64,000 bases of DNA from Streptomyces sp. CBMA29 (GCF_014596445.1 NZ_MECL01000198.1:1-64000); one strand, 5' to 3'. Counted from the stretch's first letter, positions 34,770 through 43,169 are shown. Numbers and translations are program-made. Notes: generated by a model from the letters alone, not told the origin.

Positions 34770-34783
34770 CTTTACCTGGCTAA
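34770..34783 (-). promoter_or_regulatory. Second island operator site in the divergent region
   Basis: On the minus strand TTAGCCAGGTAAAG matches 11 of 14 bases of the motif; it lies about 100 nt upstream of the divergent SDR gene. Confidence 0.6.
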
Positions 34784-34885
34784 GCAAATGTGTTTCAGTG
34801 CCTCCTGATCACGCTGTTCACGCTGATCACCCGGGGGCACATCTCGCGGACCGAGCCGCACGAGCACGGAGGAGAAGGGCGAGAA

Positions 34886-35809
34886 ATGGACGAGCTGAAG
34901 GGGAAGGTCGCCGTCGTCACGGGGGCCGGCCAGGGCATCGGGCGCGCCGAGGCGAGGGCGCTCGCACGGGCGGGCGCGCATGTGGTCGTCAACGACGTGG
35001 GCCGTACGCCGCAAGGCCGGCCGGCCGCCGACGAGGCCGTCGAGGAGATCCGCGCGGCCGGGGGCGGCGCCGAGGCCAACGGGGACGACATCTCGACGTG
35101 GGACGGCGCGGAGCGGCTGATCGCCCAGGCGGTCGGCGTCCGGGGAAAGCTCGACTTCCTCGTCTGCAACGCGGGCATCATCCGGGACCGGACCATCGTC
35201 AACCTCTCCGAGGCCGAGTGGGACGCGGTGATGGCCGTCCACCTCAAGGGGCACGCCGGTCCCCTGCACTTCGCCGCCGCCCACTGGAAGGCGCTGCACC
35301 AGGCGTCCGGCGAGCCGGTCGACGCCGCCGTGGTGACCACGTCCTCGGAGGCCGGGCTCTACGGCAATTTCGGGCAGGTCAACTACTCGGCCGCCAAGGC
35401 GGGCATCGTCGCCCTCACCCAGGTCGCGGCGCGCGAGCTGGCACGCTACGGCGTACGCGCCAACTCCATCTGCCCGCGCGCGCGGACCGGCATGACCGAA
35501 GGCGTCGTCGAGGGCATGGCGCCCGCCGAGGGCGCGGCCGACGAGTGGGACCCCGAGAGCGTCGCCGCGCTCACGGCCTTCCTCGGCTCCGCGCACTCCC
35601 GGGGGATCACCGGCCAGGTCTTCGTCGTCCACGGCCCGACCGTGTCCCGCATGCGGGAGTGGACGCCGGCGGACGAGATCACCGGGAGCACGGCGCTGCG
35701 GCTGGACGACATCATCGCCCAGCGGGACCGTCTCGGCTCGGCCCGGGACACGACGGTCGTGGACTTCGCCGAGGCTTCCGCGCGATCCGGCCGCGTGGCC
35801 GCGATCTGA
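34886..35809 (+). CDS. Short-chain dehydrogenase, 3-hydroxyacyl-CoA dehydrogenase-like
   Basis: A 307-aa SDR with TGAGQGIG (13-20), CNAG (94-97) and Ser153/154, Tyr167 and Lys171 as the catalytic set. Length and the VVNDVG motif after beta 2 resemble the dehydrogenase part of peroxisomal multifunctional enzyme 2 (17-beta-HSD4-like), which oxidises 3-hydroxyacyl-CoA with NAD. The C-terminal 60 residues extend beyond a simple SDR. Single plus-strand gene divergent from the acyl-CoA synthetase unit and closed by a canonical terminator. Confidence 0.88.
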   Translation: MDELKGKVAVVTGAGQGIGRAEARALARAGAHVVVNDVGRTPQGRPAADEAVEEIRAAGGGAEANGDDISTWDGAERLIAQAVGVRGKLDFLVCNAGIIRDRTIVNLSEAEWDAVMAVHLKGHAGPLHFAAAHWKALHQASGEPVDAAVVTTSSEAGLYGNFGQVNYSAAKAGIVALTQVAARELARYGVRANSICPRARTGMTEGVVEGMAPAEGAADEWDPESVAALTAFLGSAHSRGITGQVFVVHGPTVSRMREWTPADEITGSTALRLDDIIAQRDRLGSARDTTVVDFAEASARSGRVAAI

Positions 35810-35831
35810 CCGTACGTCAGCCGCGCACGAC

Positions 35832-35863
35832 GGTGGCCGGGCCCTCGGGGCCCGGCCACCTTT
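35832..35863 (+). terminator. Rho-independent terminator after the SDR gene
   Basis: A perfect 13-bp stem (35832-35844 with 35848-35860), loop TCG, followed by TTT. It sits between converging genes and may serve both. Confidence 0.88.
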
Positions 35864-35878
35864 GCGCTGTCCGCGTCG

Positions 35879-37300
35879 TCAGTCCTCCACGATGATCGCG
35901 GCGGCCGGACACCCGGCCGCCGCCGCGTCCGCGGCGGCGCGGTCGGCCGCGCCGATCCGCTCCCGCAGCACGGCCACGGCGCCGTCGTCGTCCAGGCCGA
36001 AGACCGAGGGCGCCACCAGGACGCAGTTCCCCGCGCCCACGCAGGCGTCCGCGTCCGCGCTGACGGTGGCCGTGGCGGTGGCCGTATCCGGGTCTGTGGC
36101 GGCCTCTTCGGCCGGGGCCACCACGACGTTGAGCGGGCTGAACGAGCGCGGCATGTAGCCGCGGTAGCGCGCCGGTTCCGCGTCGCGGTCCCAGCTCAGC
36201 GTCCCGTAGCGGTCGAGCAACTGCGAGATCACCTCGACCTCCTCGCCGCGCGAGAGGGCGGCGCCCACGCAGTAGCGCGGACCGACGTTGAACGCGACGT
36301 GCGTCTTGAGATTGCCGCGGTCCAGGTCGACGGTCTCGGGGTGGTGGAACTGCCGGGGGTCACGGTTCGCGGCGCCGTTGACCGGGTGCACCCGGTCGCC
36401 CTTGGCGATCAGCCGGCCCGCCACCTCGACGTCACGGGTCGCCACGCGCACCCGGAACTGCACGGGCGCCAGGTAGCGCAGCACCTCCTCGCCGAAGGCC
36501 ACGATCTGCCGCTCGTCCCCGCGGATCCGGTCCTGCAACTCGGGGTGGTTCAGCAGCGTGTAGATCGCGTTCTTCAGGAAGTGCGCGGTGGTGTCGGTAC
36601 CGGCGAAGAACAGCACCCGCGCCTGCGCCAGGATCTCCTCCTCCCCCCACCGCTCCAGCACGCCCTGCCCCTGCTCCCACAGCACCGAGATCAGGTCGTC
36701 GCGCGGCTCGTCCCTGCGCGCCCTGATGACCGGGAGCAGCACCTCGTTGAGGGCCGCCGCCGCGGCGGCGGCCTCCGCGTACGCCTCCTCGTCCTCGCCG
36801 AAGGTCTCGGTCCAGCGGAACATCGTGGAGTTCCAGCGACGGCACTTGGCCATCAACTCCTCGTCGCGCCAGTCGAGTCCGAGCAGCGCGGCGATGACGT
36901 CACTGGGCACCACCGAGGCGAACTCGGCGGCGAGGTCGACATGGGTGCGCCCCTCGATCGCGTCGAGCCGGGTGCTCACCAGCTCCGCGATGAAGGCGGT
37001 CCGGTACGAGCGGACCGTGGTCGGCGTGAAGTGCTGGAGGAGGAAATTGTGGACGGAGTGGTGCTGCTCGCCCTGGAGGAGCAGCACTCCCTTGGGCCCC
37101 CCGTAGACGTCCGCCGCGCCCTTGAGTTCGAAGTACGGGTGGGCGAAGAGATCCTCGTTGAGCTGGATGAACCGGCACTCCTCGTAGCCGACGACGATCC
37201 AGGCGTTCATGCCCTCGTCCCAGTGGACGGGACCGTGGGCGAGTCGGTCGGCGAAGAAGGGGTACGGGTCTTGGTCGCGTGCTTCCTTCAGGCTCTCCAT
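35879..37300 (-). CDS. Cytochrome P450 fused to a C-terminal [3Fe-4S] ferredoxin
   Basis: 473 aa. Residues 1-405 are a P450: I-helix FFAGTDTTAHF, ExxR as EEVLR, and heme loop FNVGPRYCVG with Cys344. A Thr/Ala/Asp linker leads into a ferredoxin domain with Cys420, Cys426 and Cys464 in the C-x5-C ... C-P pattern of 3Fe-4S ferredoxins. The fusion gives the P450 a built-in electron donor; the reductase encoded upstream would complete the chain. Start ATG 37300 has GGAGGA upstream. It hydroxylates an unknown substrate, probably an early step of the catabolic island. Confidence 0.93.
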   Translation of the reverse strand: MESLKEARDQDPYPFFADRLAHGPVHWDEGMNAWIVVGYEECRFIQLNEDLFAHPYFELKGAADVYGGPKGVLLLQGEQHHSVHNFLLQHFTPTTVRSYRTAFIAELVSTRLDAIEGRTHVDLAAEFASVVPSDVIAALLGLDWRDEELMAKCRRWNSTMFRWTETFGEDEEAYAEAAAAAAALNEVLLPVIRARRDEPRDDLISVLWEQGQGVLERWGEEEILAQARVLFFAGTDTTAHFLKNAIYTLLNHPELQDRIRGDERQIVAFGEEVLRYLAPVQFRVRVATRDVEVAGRLIAKGDRVHPVNGAANRDPRQFHHPETVDLDRGNLKTHVAFNVGPRYCVGAALSRGEEVEVISQLLDRYGTLSWDRDAEPARYRGYMPRSFSPLNVVVAPAEEAATDPDTATATATVSADADACVGAGNCVLVAPSVFGLDDDGAVAVLRERIGAADRAAADAAAAGCPAAAIIVED

Positions 37301-37329
37301 GGCGGGTTGGTCCTCCGAGGTGGATGTGG

Positions 37330-37680
37330 TCAGCCGCCGCCCGACGACGCCGGGCGGCGGGACACCAGAGCGGTGTCGACACCGGTGGGTCCGAGGTCGG
37401 CCGAGCCGCCGGGGTGGCCCAGCGGCTCGTCGCGCCCCGGAAGGGGTTCGAGGAAGAAGCGGGCGTTGTCGTCCACGAAGTCGGCCTGGCCCTCGGGTAT
37501 GTCGTCGCGGTACTTGATGGCCGTGACGGGACAGACCGGTTCGCAGGCACCGCAGTCCACGCACTCGTCGGGGTGGATGTACGCCTTGCGCGAGCCCTCG
37601 TAGATGCAGTCGACCGGGCACACCTCGACGCAGCTCCGGTCGAGGACGTCGATGCAGGCGCCGTGGATGACGTAGGCCAT
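37330..37680 (-). CDS. 7Fe ferredoxin (FdxA type)
   Basis: A 116-aa ferredoxin with Cys9, Cys17, Cys21 and Cys25 and a second set Cys40, Cys43, Cys46 and Cys50, the layout of seven-iron [3Fe-4S][4Fe-4S] ferredoxins of mycobacteria and Streptomyces. The C-terminal 50 residues form the usual extension. It lies between the reductase and the P450-ferredoxin fusion in one unit and may shuttle electrons between them or to other P450s of the island. Confidence 0.93.
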   Translation of the reverse strand: MAYVIHGACIDVLDRSCVEVCPVDCIYEGSRKAYIHPDECVDCGACEPVCPVTAIKYRDDIPEGQADFVDDNARFFLEPLPGRDEPLGHPGGSADLGPTGVDTALVSRRPASSGGG

Positions 37681-37740
37681 GGGAATGCCGACTTCCTGTT
37701 TGAGGGGGACAGTTGAGAGGGACGGTGGTGAATGCCCGCC

Positions 37741-37815
37741 GGTGCGGGCGGTCGTGGACGCCCGAGGTGCGGGCGGTCGTGGACACCCGAGGTGCGGGCG
37801 GTCGTGAACGCCCGC
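37741..37815. repeat. Three 25-bp tandem repeats, each with an internal inverted repeat
   Basis: Units at 37741-37765, 37766-37790 and 37791-37815 differ at one to three positions. Each unit contains CGGGCG and CGCCCG (changed to CACCCG in unit 2) around an 8-nt loop, so each could form a short hairpin. They lie between the reductase stop codon and the ferredoxin start in a single transcription unit. Confidence 0.9.
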
Positions 37816-37818
37816 GCG

Positions 37819-39174
37819 TCAGGCGGCGCCCCGGCCGGGCCGGTCGGCGTGCGCGGCGGCGACGTGCCGCAGGGTCTCCCAGTCGGGGATCTTGGTACGC
37901 GCACGGCCGAGTCCCTGGCCGCGGCTCTCCTCCTCCGCGTCGATCGACAGCCAGCCGTCGTACGTGACGGGCCTGACGCCCCGCCCGGCGAGCACCCGGT
38001 CGACCTCGTCGGGCCCGGCGCCGCGGGGCGGCCGGGCCGCGAGGTCCGTGACGAGACCGGCCACCGTGCCGGCGGCGCAGGCCCGGTTCGTGCCGACGAC
38101 CCCGGACGGTCCGCGCTTGGCCCAACCGGCGACGTAGTGACCGTCGAGCGCCCGGCCGTCGGGGCCGATGACCCGGCCCGCGTCGTGCGGGACGCGGCCC
38201 AGGTCCTCGTCGAACGGCAGGGCGCCGACTGGTGTGCTGTGGTAACCGACCGATCGCAGGACCATGCCGGCCCTGAGATCGGTGACCTCGCCGGTCGCCA
38301 CGACCGCGCCGCCGGCCTCCCGCGTCCTTTCCAGGCGCACGGCGCTGACGGCGCCGCCCTCGCCCAGCAACTCCACGGGGCGGGACCAGAAGTGGAAGTG
38401 CAGGGTGCGCCGGCCGGCGGGCACCTCACGGGAAGCGAGGTCGGCGAAGACCTTGAGGTTGGCCGCGGTCAGCGGGTCCTGCGACCCGGCGGGCAGCAGC
38501 CCGGCGTCCAACTCGGTCCCGACATCGTGGAGTTCGAGCAGTTCACGCAGTTCCTTCGCGGTGAACTTCGCGTGCTGCGGCCCGCGGCGGCAGACGAGAT
38601 GGACGTCGCGGACGCCGCTGTGCGCGAGCCGGTCGAGGACGTGCGGCGGCATGTCGGTCCGCGCCAGGTCCGCCGCCGACTTCACCAGCAGGCGCGCCAC
38701 GTCCAGCGCCACGTTGCCCGCGCCGACGACGACCACCGACTCCGCCTCCAGCGGGAAGGACTCCCCCGCGTGGGCGTGGTCGGGATGGCCGCTGTACCAG
38801 GCGACGAAGTCGGTGGCCGAGCAGACCCCGGCCAGCTCCTCCCCCGGCACGGCGAGCCTGCGGCCGACGGAGGCGCCGGTCGCGAACACCACCGCGTCGT
38901 ACAGCTCCGCGAGTTCCCGCGTCGTCACGTCGCGGCCGACGTGGACGTCACCGAGGAAGCGGACCCCGTCGCGCTCCAGCACCTTCCGCAGGGCGACCAC
39001 GATGGACTTGATCCTCGGGTGGTCGGGCGCGACGCCGTACCGCACCAGGCCGTACGGCGTGGGCAGCCGGTCGTAGACGTCGACCGACACATCGAGGGCG
39101 CTGCGCACGAGAGCGTCGGTCGTGTAGACGCCCGCCGGTCCCGAACCGACGACGGCGACGCGGTAAGGGTTCAT
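37819..39174 (-). CDS. NADPH-ferredoxin reductase, adrenodoxin reductase (FprA) type
   Basis: A 451-aa FAD protein: GSGPAG (10-15) binds FAD, PYGLVRYGVAPDHP is the family signature, VVGAGNVALDVARLL binds NADPH, and WAKRGPSGVVGTN near 360 is the C-terminal FAD motif. It passes electrons from NADPH to the ferredoxins downstream and so to the P450s. ATG 39174 with AGGAG is chosen over an upstream extension. First gene of its unit, with two operator copies 24-51 nt upstream. Confidence 0.93.
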   Translation of the reverse strand: MNPYRVAVVGSGPAGVYTTDALVRSALDVSVDVYDRLPTPYGLVRYGVAPDHPRIKSIVVALRKVLERDGVRFLGDVHVGRDVTTRELAELYDAVVFATGASVGRRLAVPGEELAGVCSATDFVAWYSGHPDHAHAGESFPLEAESVVVVGAGNVALDVARLLVKSAADLARTDMPPHVLDRLAHSGVRDVHLVCRRGPQHAKFTAKELRELLELHDVGTELDAGLLPAGSQDPLTAANLKVFADLASREVPAGRRTLHFHFWSRPVELLGEGGAVSAVRLERTREAGGAVVATGEVTDLRAGMVLRSVGYHSTPVGALPFDEDLGRVPHDAGRVIGPDGRALDGHYVAGWAKRGPSGVVGTNRACAAGTVAGLVTDLAARPPRGAGPDEVDRVLAGRGVRPVTYDGWLSIDAEEESRGQGLGRARTKIPDWETLRHVAAAHADRPGRGAA

Positions 39175-39197
39175 CTGCTCCTCATCCCCACCATTAC

Positions 39198-39211
39198 TTA
39201 GCCATGTGTAC
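39198..39211 (+). promoter_or_regulatory. Island operator site, copy 1 of 2
   Basis: TTAGCCATGTGTAC matches 12 of 14 bases. A second copy follows directly at 39212, giving a head-to-tail pair upstream of the ferredoxin reductase gene. Confidence 0.65.
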
Positions 39212-39225
39212 TTAACCAGGCGAAA
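39212..39225 (+). promoter_or_regulatory. Island operator site, copy 2 of 2
   Basis: TTAACCAGGCGAAA matches 11 of 14 bases and abuts the first copy with no spacer. Confidence 0.55.
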
Positions 39226-39259
39226 CAATACGTGTCAACGGTCACACCACGGGTCGTGT

Positions 39260-40177
39260 TCAGAGGGTTCGCGCCGCGGACGCGACGAGCGCGCGCGTGG
39301 CGTCCGCCGCCCGCCGCGCAACCTCCGACGTCGGCCGCGACCGCAGCGCGTCGGAGTAGACCTCGACCGAGAACGGCGCCTCGACGCCCGGCCGTTCGAG
39401 GGCCGCCACGAACGCGCGCAGGTCGAAGTCGCCCTCGCCGGGCAGGACCCGGTGGTGGACGGCGTCGACCATGCGGTCGGGGTCGACCGGCGGCACCGGG
39501 CCGTCGTTGAACTGCACCATGAAGACGCGCTCCGGCGGCGCCGTACGCAGCAGCTCCAGATCCGGGTCACCGCGGAAGAAGTGCCAACTGTCCACGCACA
39601 GACCGCCGTTGTCGCGGTCCGCCGCGGCCGTGACGGCCAGCCCCGATGCCAGGTCGGGGATGCTGCTGTACGGCACGAATTCCAGCGCCACCCTCAGCCC
39701 GTGCGCCGCCGCCCGGTCGCACAGCTCCCCGAAGGCGTCCACCACTTCGGGTCCGACCGGCCGGGCGTCCGCGACCGGCCCGGGGTCCGCGACCGGCCGG
39801 GCGTCGAAGGTGCCGACGGTCTGCGCGAAGGGCACCCCGAAGGTGTCGGCCAGATGGAAGGCGGTCCGCTCCAGCTCCGGGTCGGCGTAGACCAGGCCCG
39901 GACGACTGGGGACGCCCGCCGGTCGTCCCGGCGCGCCGTGGAAGCCGAAGAGCACCTCGACCTCGTTGATCCGCACGTCCCACTCGGCGAGCACCGCAGC
40001 GAGGTCGCGGTCCTTCCACCCTTGCGCGAGCAGGTCCCGGTAGTACGGGATCGCGAGTCCGATCCCCTCGTACCCGGCCCGGCGGGCCGCGGCGACACGG
40101 TCGGGGAACGACGCGTCGCGCACGGTGCCCCAGGCCAGGACCAGCCGGGGCTCGCGGGCCGCGGGCGGCGCGTTCAC
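39260..40177 (-). CDS. Sugar-isomerase-like TIM barrel (AP endonuclease 2 family)
   Basis: A 305-aa xylose-isomerase-like barrel. Metal-ligand candidates sit at barrel-strand ends: Glu in VALEFVPYS, Asp and His in LCVDSWHFFRGD, Asp in VQFNDG and Glu in FSVEVYSD. Relatives include inosose dehydratase, hydroxypyruvate isomerase and dehydroshikimate dehydratase. In this island it may isomerise or dehydrate a hydroxy-keto intermediate. GTG start overlaps the reductase stop by four bases; last gene of its unit. Confidence 0.82.
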   Translation of the reverse strand: MNAPPAAREPRLVLAWGTVRDASFPDRVAAARRAGYEGIGLAIPYYRDLLAQGWKDRDLAAVLAEWDVRINEVEVLFGFHGAPGRPAGVPSRPGLVYADPELERTAFHLADTFGVPFAQTVGTFDARPVADPGPVADARPVGPEVVDAFGELCDRAAAHGLRVALEFVPYSSIPDLASGLAVTAAADRDNGGLCVDSWHFFRGDPDLELLRTAPPERVFMVQFNDGPVPPVDPDRMVDAVHHRVLPGEGDFDLRAFVAALERPGVEAPFSVEVYSDALRSRPTSEVARRAADATRALVASAARTL

Positions 40178-41283
40178 CCGGCCGCTCCCGTCAGGTCGGG
40201 CAGCACACGGCGCTCGACCAGCGTCCGCAGCGCGTCGCGGAAGGTCGCCTCGGTGTCGTGGACCCGGGTGTAGCCGGCCTGTTTGACCTTGACCGTGCTG
40301 ACCAGCGCGGGCGGCGGCATCGTCGTCAGGCCGTATCCGAAGGTGTAGTCGGCGTACTGGTGCGACCGGCCGAGGACGTCGAGCAGGGAGAGCGGCCGGA
40401 GCCGGTGCCTGGTCACGATGTCCCGCCAGACCCCGGCCAGCCGGGGAAGCTCCTCGGTCAGGCTCATCGGACGGGGCGGCGCGCACGGTACGCCCATCGC
40501 GTCGGCCAGGGACGGCCAGAGTTCCTGCCAGGAGAACACCTCCCCGTTCGTCAGGTTGAAGTGTTCGCCCCGGGCCGCGGGCGAGGTCGCCGCCCACACC
40601 AGGGCGCCCGCCACCAGCCGCGCGTCCACCACCTGGCGGACCGGGTGGACCGTGCCGCCGGGGAAGCCGAACGGGATGCCCGTCGCGGCACTGAGCGCGG
40701 CGAAGGCGCCGATCACCGGCGGTGTGCAGTAGGAGACGCCGTACGCCGGTCCCACGACCTGGACCGGCCGCAGAACGGTCCAGTCGAACGCGTGGCGGTC
40801 GGCCAGCTCCCTGAGCAGGTCCTCCTGGCGCCAGTAGAAGTTCTCGTGGTCGTCGCGCGGCGCCCGCTCCCGCGCCGGGATCGGGATCGGATGCAGGTGG
40901 GCGCCGTACGCCTTCGTCCCCTGCATGACGGTGGCGTGCCGCAGCGCGCCCCCCGCGGCCAGCGGCCCGAGGACGTTGCCGAGCATCGCCTCGTTGGTCG
41001 CCATCTGCCGCGGGTCGGACCACCCGGCGACCAGATCCGGTTTCTCGTACGCCGCCGCGTAGACCAGGTGGGTCGGCCGCGGTGCCAGCGCGGCGACGGC
41101 CTCACGGGTCGCGGACCCGTCCGTGAGGTCCACCGGCACATGCCGGCACCGTACGGATGCCTCCACCTCGGGTGGGCGTCGCGAGAAGGCGACCACGTCC
41201 CACCCCTCGGCGGCGAAGGCGGTGATCGCCGCGGCCCCTATGAGCCCGCTGGCTCCGGCCACCAGCACTCGTCCAGCACTCAT
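40174..41283 (-). CDS. PRISE-like NAD(P)-dependent enone 1,4-reductase
   Basis: A 369-aa extended SDR. GASGLIG (10-16) binds the nucleotide. QGTKAYGAHL and ENFYWRQEDLL match the GTKHY and NFYYxxED motifs of progesterone 5-beta-reductase/iridoid synthase-like enzymes (PRISE), which reduce the C=C bond of enones; the catalytic Lys and Tyr are present. A plain nucleotide-sugar epimerase lacks these motifs and has YxxxK instead. The match suggests a cyclic or terpenoid enone substrate. AAGGAG precedes the ATG. It is the third gene of the unit starting at 42382. Confidence 0.8.
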   Translation of the reverse strand: MSAGRVLVAGASGLIGAAAITAFAAEGWDVVAFSRRPPEVEASVRCRHVPVDLTDGSATREAVAALAPRPTHLVYAAAYEKPDLVAGWSDPRQMATNEAMLGNVLGPLAAGGALRHATVMQGTKAYGAHLHPIPIPARERAPRDDHENFYWRQEDLLRELADRHAFDWTVLRPVQVVGPAYGVSYCTPPVIGAFAALSAATGIPFGFPGGTVHPVRQVVDARLVAGALVWAATSPAARGEHFNLTNGEVFSWQELWPSLADAMGVPCAPPRPMSLTEELPRLAGVWRDIVTRHRLRPLSLLDVLGRSHQYADYTFGYGLTTMPPPALVSTVKVKQAGYTRVHDTEATFRDALRTLVERRVLPDLTGAAG

Positions 41284-41325
41284 CTCGTCTCCTTGACGAT
41301 GGGGCCCGTGTCGGCGATCCGGCGG

Positions 41326-41799
41326 TCAGAAGGGCGGAAGCAGTTCGACGTCCTGCGGCGCGCTCACGAAGTAGCGCTCGACCAGCCGCCGGGCGAGCTT
41401 CCAGGCGCCCGCGCGGCGCTCGTAGACGTCGTGGTAGGTGCAGCTCACCCAACTGATCCTGCCGTCCGGGTGGACGCAGACGGCGATGGCGTCACTGCGG
41501 CCGGTCGCGCGCTCGGGGGTCTCGAAGCGGGCCGTGTGGTTGGTGGTCCAGTGGTAGGTCTCCTTCCACACCTTCCCGATGACCTCCTGCGAGCGGCGGA
41601 TCTCGTCCGTGCCGTGGAAGTCGCCGCGCCCGCCGGGAATCAGGTACTCGGCGTCGTCGTGCCAGATGCTCATGAAGCGGTCGATGTCGCGGCGGTCGGT
41701 GCCCTCGCAGTAGCCCGCGACGATGTCGGCGAACTCCGCCCGGCCCTCCAGCTCGTCGATCCGCTGCTCAAGGGACCGGCCCTCGGTGTGTGTCGTCAT
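41326..41799 (-). CDS. SnoaL/NTF2-like protein
   Basis: A 157-aa NTF2-fold protein: helix 1 (RAEFADIVAGYCEGTDRRDIDRFMSIWHDDAEY) and the last strand (AGAWKLARRLVERYF) are characteristic of SnoaL_4 domains. It starts 4 nt after the neighbouring NTF2-like gene, so the two may act as a pair. Possible roles are isomerase or dehydratase; no catalytic set can be named with confidence. Confidence 0.85.
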   Translation of the reverse strand: MTTHTEGRSLEQRIDELEGRAEFADIVAGYCEGTDRRDIDRFMSIWHDDAEYLIPGGRGDFHGTDEIRRSQEVIGKVWKETYHWTTNHTARFETPERATGRSDAIAVCVHPDGRISWVSCTYHDVYERRAGAWKLARRLVERYFVSAPQDVELLPPF

Positions 41800-41803
41800 G
41801 TGC

Positions 41804-42382
41804 TCAGACCTCGGCCTTCGGCGCGGTGCGGAACTTGTCGGGGTAGTCGTCCGGCAGGTCTTCCTCGGCCAGCGGGACGATGTGGTGGTCCAGGACGTAG
41901 CGGTCCTCGCCCTTGGCCTTGTCGTTCTCGTCGAACTCCCAGAAGACGACGGTCCTGGCCGACAGCACGTAGAAGGGGCTCGCGGGCGAGGTGTCGTCCA
42001 CGAAGCGCATCTTGCGGGCGACCGCGGCAGTCAGGATCTGCCGGAAGGTGCCCTCGGTGACGATGTCGTAGTCGCCGACCACCACCCGGGTCTTCTTCGA
42101 CTCGATGACGTACGAGCCGTTGTTCACCATCTCGGTGTAGTTGGCTCGAACCTGGTCGATGCCCTTCGGCCCGGTGTCCCCCTTGACGTCCCCCAGGACG
42201 CCGTACTCGTGGTACTGCGGGTCGTCCGACAGCGTCGGCAGGACCATGTCGAGGTCCGCCAGCACCTCGCCCTTCGAGTGGTGGACAACCGTCTTGAGAT
42301 GCTTGAGCTGCAGAGGTGTTTTGGCCTTGTGCATGTGCGCCTCGAAGCTGGTGTAAGTCAGCTCCGGCCTGAAGTCCTTCAT
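41804..42382 (-). CDS. NTF2-like protein
   Basis: A 192-aa protein with a likely NTF2/SnoaL fold (VRANYTEMVNNGSYVIESKKTRVVVGDYDIVTEG and RTVVFWEFDENDK in the sheet). It is less GC-skewed in residue use than its neighbours, rich in Lys and Asp. GAGGAGGG lies just before the ATG. It leads a four-gene minus-strand unit and is divergent from the MarR gene, with an operator-like site 52 nt upstream. Function unassigned. Confidence 0.75.
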   Translation of the reverse strand: MKDFRPELTYTSFEAHMHKAKTPLQLKHLKTVVHHSKGEVLADLDMVLPTLSDDPQYHEYGVLGDVKGDTGPKGIDQVRANYTEMVNNGSYVIESKKTRVVVGDYDIVTEGTFRQILTAAVARKMRFVDDTSPASPFYVLSARTVVFWEFDENDKAKGEDRYVLDHHIVPLAEEDLPDDYPDKFRTAPKAEV

Positions 42383-42433
42383 TTTCCCTCCTCAGGGATA
42401 CGGGATCTCCGCGTGACGGTCGCCACAATTTAT

Positions 42434-42447
42434 CTAACCATGTAAAC
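42434..42447 (+). promoter_or_regulatory. Island operator-like site in the MarR divergent region
   Basis: CTAACCATGTAAAC matches 10 of 14 bases. A weaker related sequence (TTAGCAGCGCGAAC, 42594-42607, 9 of 14) lies just before the MarR gene, which would fit autoregulation. Confidence 0.5.
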
Positions 42448-42639
42448 TAATGGCTGAATCCGACGCCCGCAAGGGTGTTCGGCGAATCAGCGCAGATGTA
42501 CGCAAACCCCCGATGAAACGGGGTTTCTGGACATGGCCCTGACAGATCTACGACGTGGGCACGTGGCGTCGGGAAGCCCGCCGGGCGCATACTTAGCAGC
42601 GCGAACTTGATGAGGCGAACGCCCAGATTCGGGGTAAGG

Positions 42640-43122
42640 ATGACCACGACCACTAGCGGCTCTGTCGACCGCGTCAAGCACGAGCACGCCATCCGGCGCG
42701 AGGATCTGACGCGCCTGCGGATGACGCTCGGTCGCCTCGGACGGGTATTGCGGCAGCAGAATGACGACGGTCTGAGCTACGCCCTCATTTCGCTGCTCTT
42801 CAACATCGGCCGCAACCAGCCGGTCTCCGCGGGCGAGCTCGCGGCGTCGGAAAGGGTCTCCCCGCCGTCGGTGACCAGGTCGCTCAACCGCCTCATCGAA
42901 CTCGGCTACGTCTCCCGTACCGCGGACCCCGCCGACCGCAGGGCGGCGCTGATCGAGCTGACGCCCAGCGGCGCCGACGAGCGCGAGCAGGTGCTCAAGA
43001 GCCGCGAGGTCTGGCTGGAGGAGCACCTGGGACGACTGGACGACACGGAGCTGGAGAGCCTGCTCACCGCGCTGCCCGCCCTGGAGCGGCTCTGCGACCC
43101 CGAGCTGCCGCGCCGCCCCTGA
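42640..43122 (+). CDS. MarR-family transcriptional regulator
   Basis: A 160-aa winged-helix protein: SAGELAASERVSPPSVTRSL is the recognition helix region and DPADRRAALIELTPSG the beta wing with the conserved Asp-Arg pair. MarR proteins usually repress neighbouring operons until a small aromatic or CoA-type ligand binds. It is the only regulator gene in the 27.5-64 kb island, so it is the best candidate to read the recurring 14-bp motif. Start ATG 42640 has GGGG about six bases before it; upstream TTG/ATG codons at 42607 and 42610 lack a ribosome site. Confidence 0.88.
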   Translation: MTTTTSGSVDRVKHEHAIRREDLTRLRMTLGRLGRVLRQQNDDGLSYALISLLFNIGRNQPVSAGELAASERVSPPSVTRSLNRLIELGYVSRTADPADRRAALIELTPSGADEREQVLKSREVWLEEHLGRLDDTELESLLTALPALERLCDPELPRRP

Positions 43123-43169
43123 CGTCCCCCGGCCCGCGGCGGTCAGCGGGCACCGGCCGTGAGTGCCGG

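Noticed and set aside
37741-37815. CRISPR array
   Set aside because: The 25-bp repeats are contiguous without spacers and no cas gene is seen.
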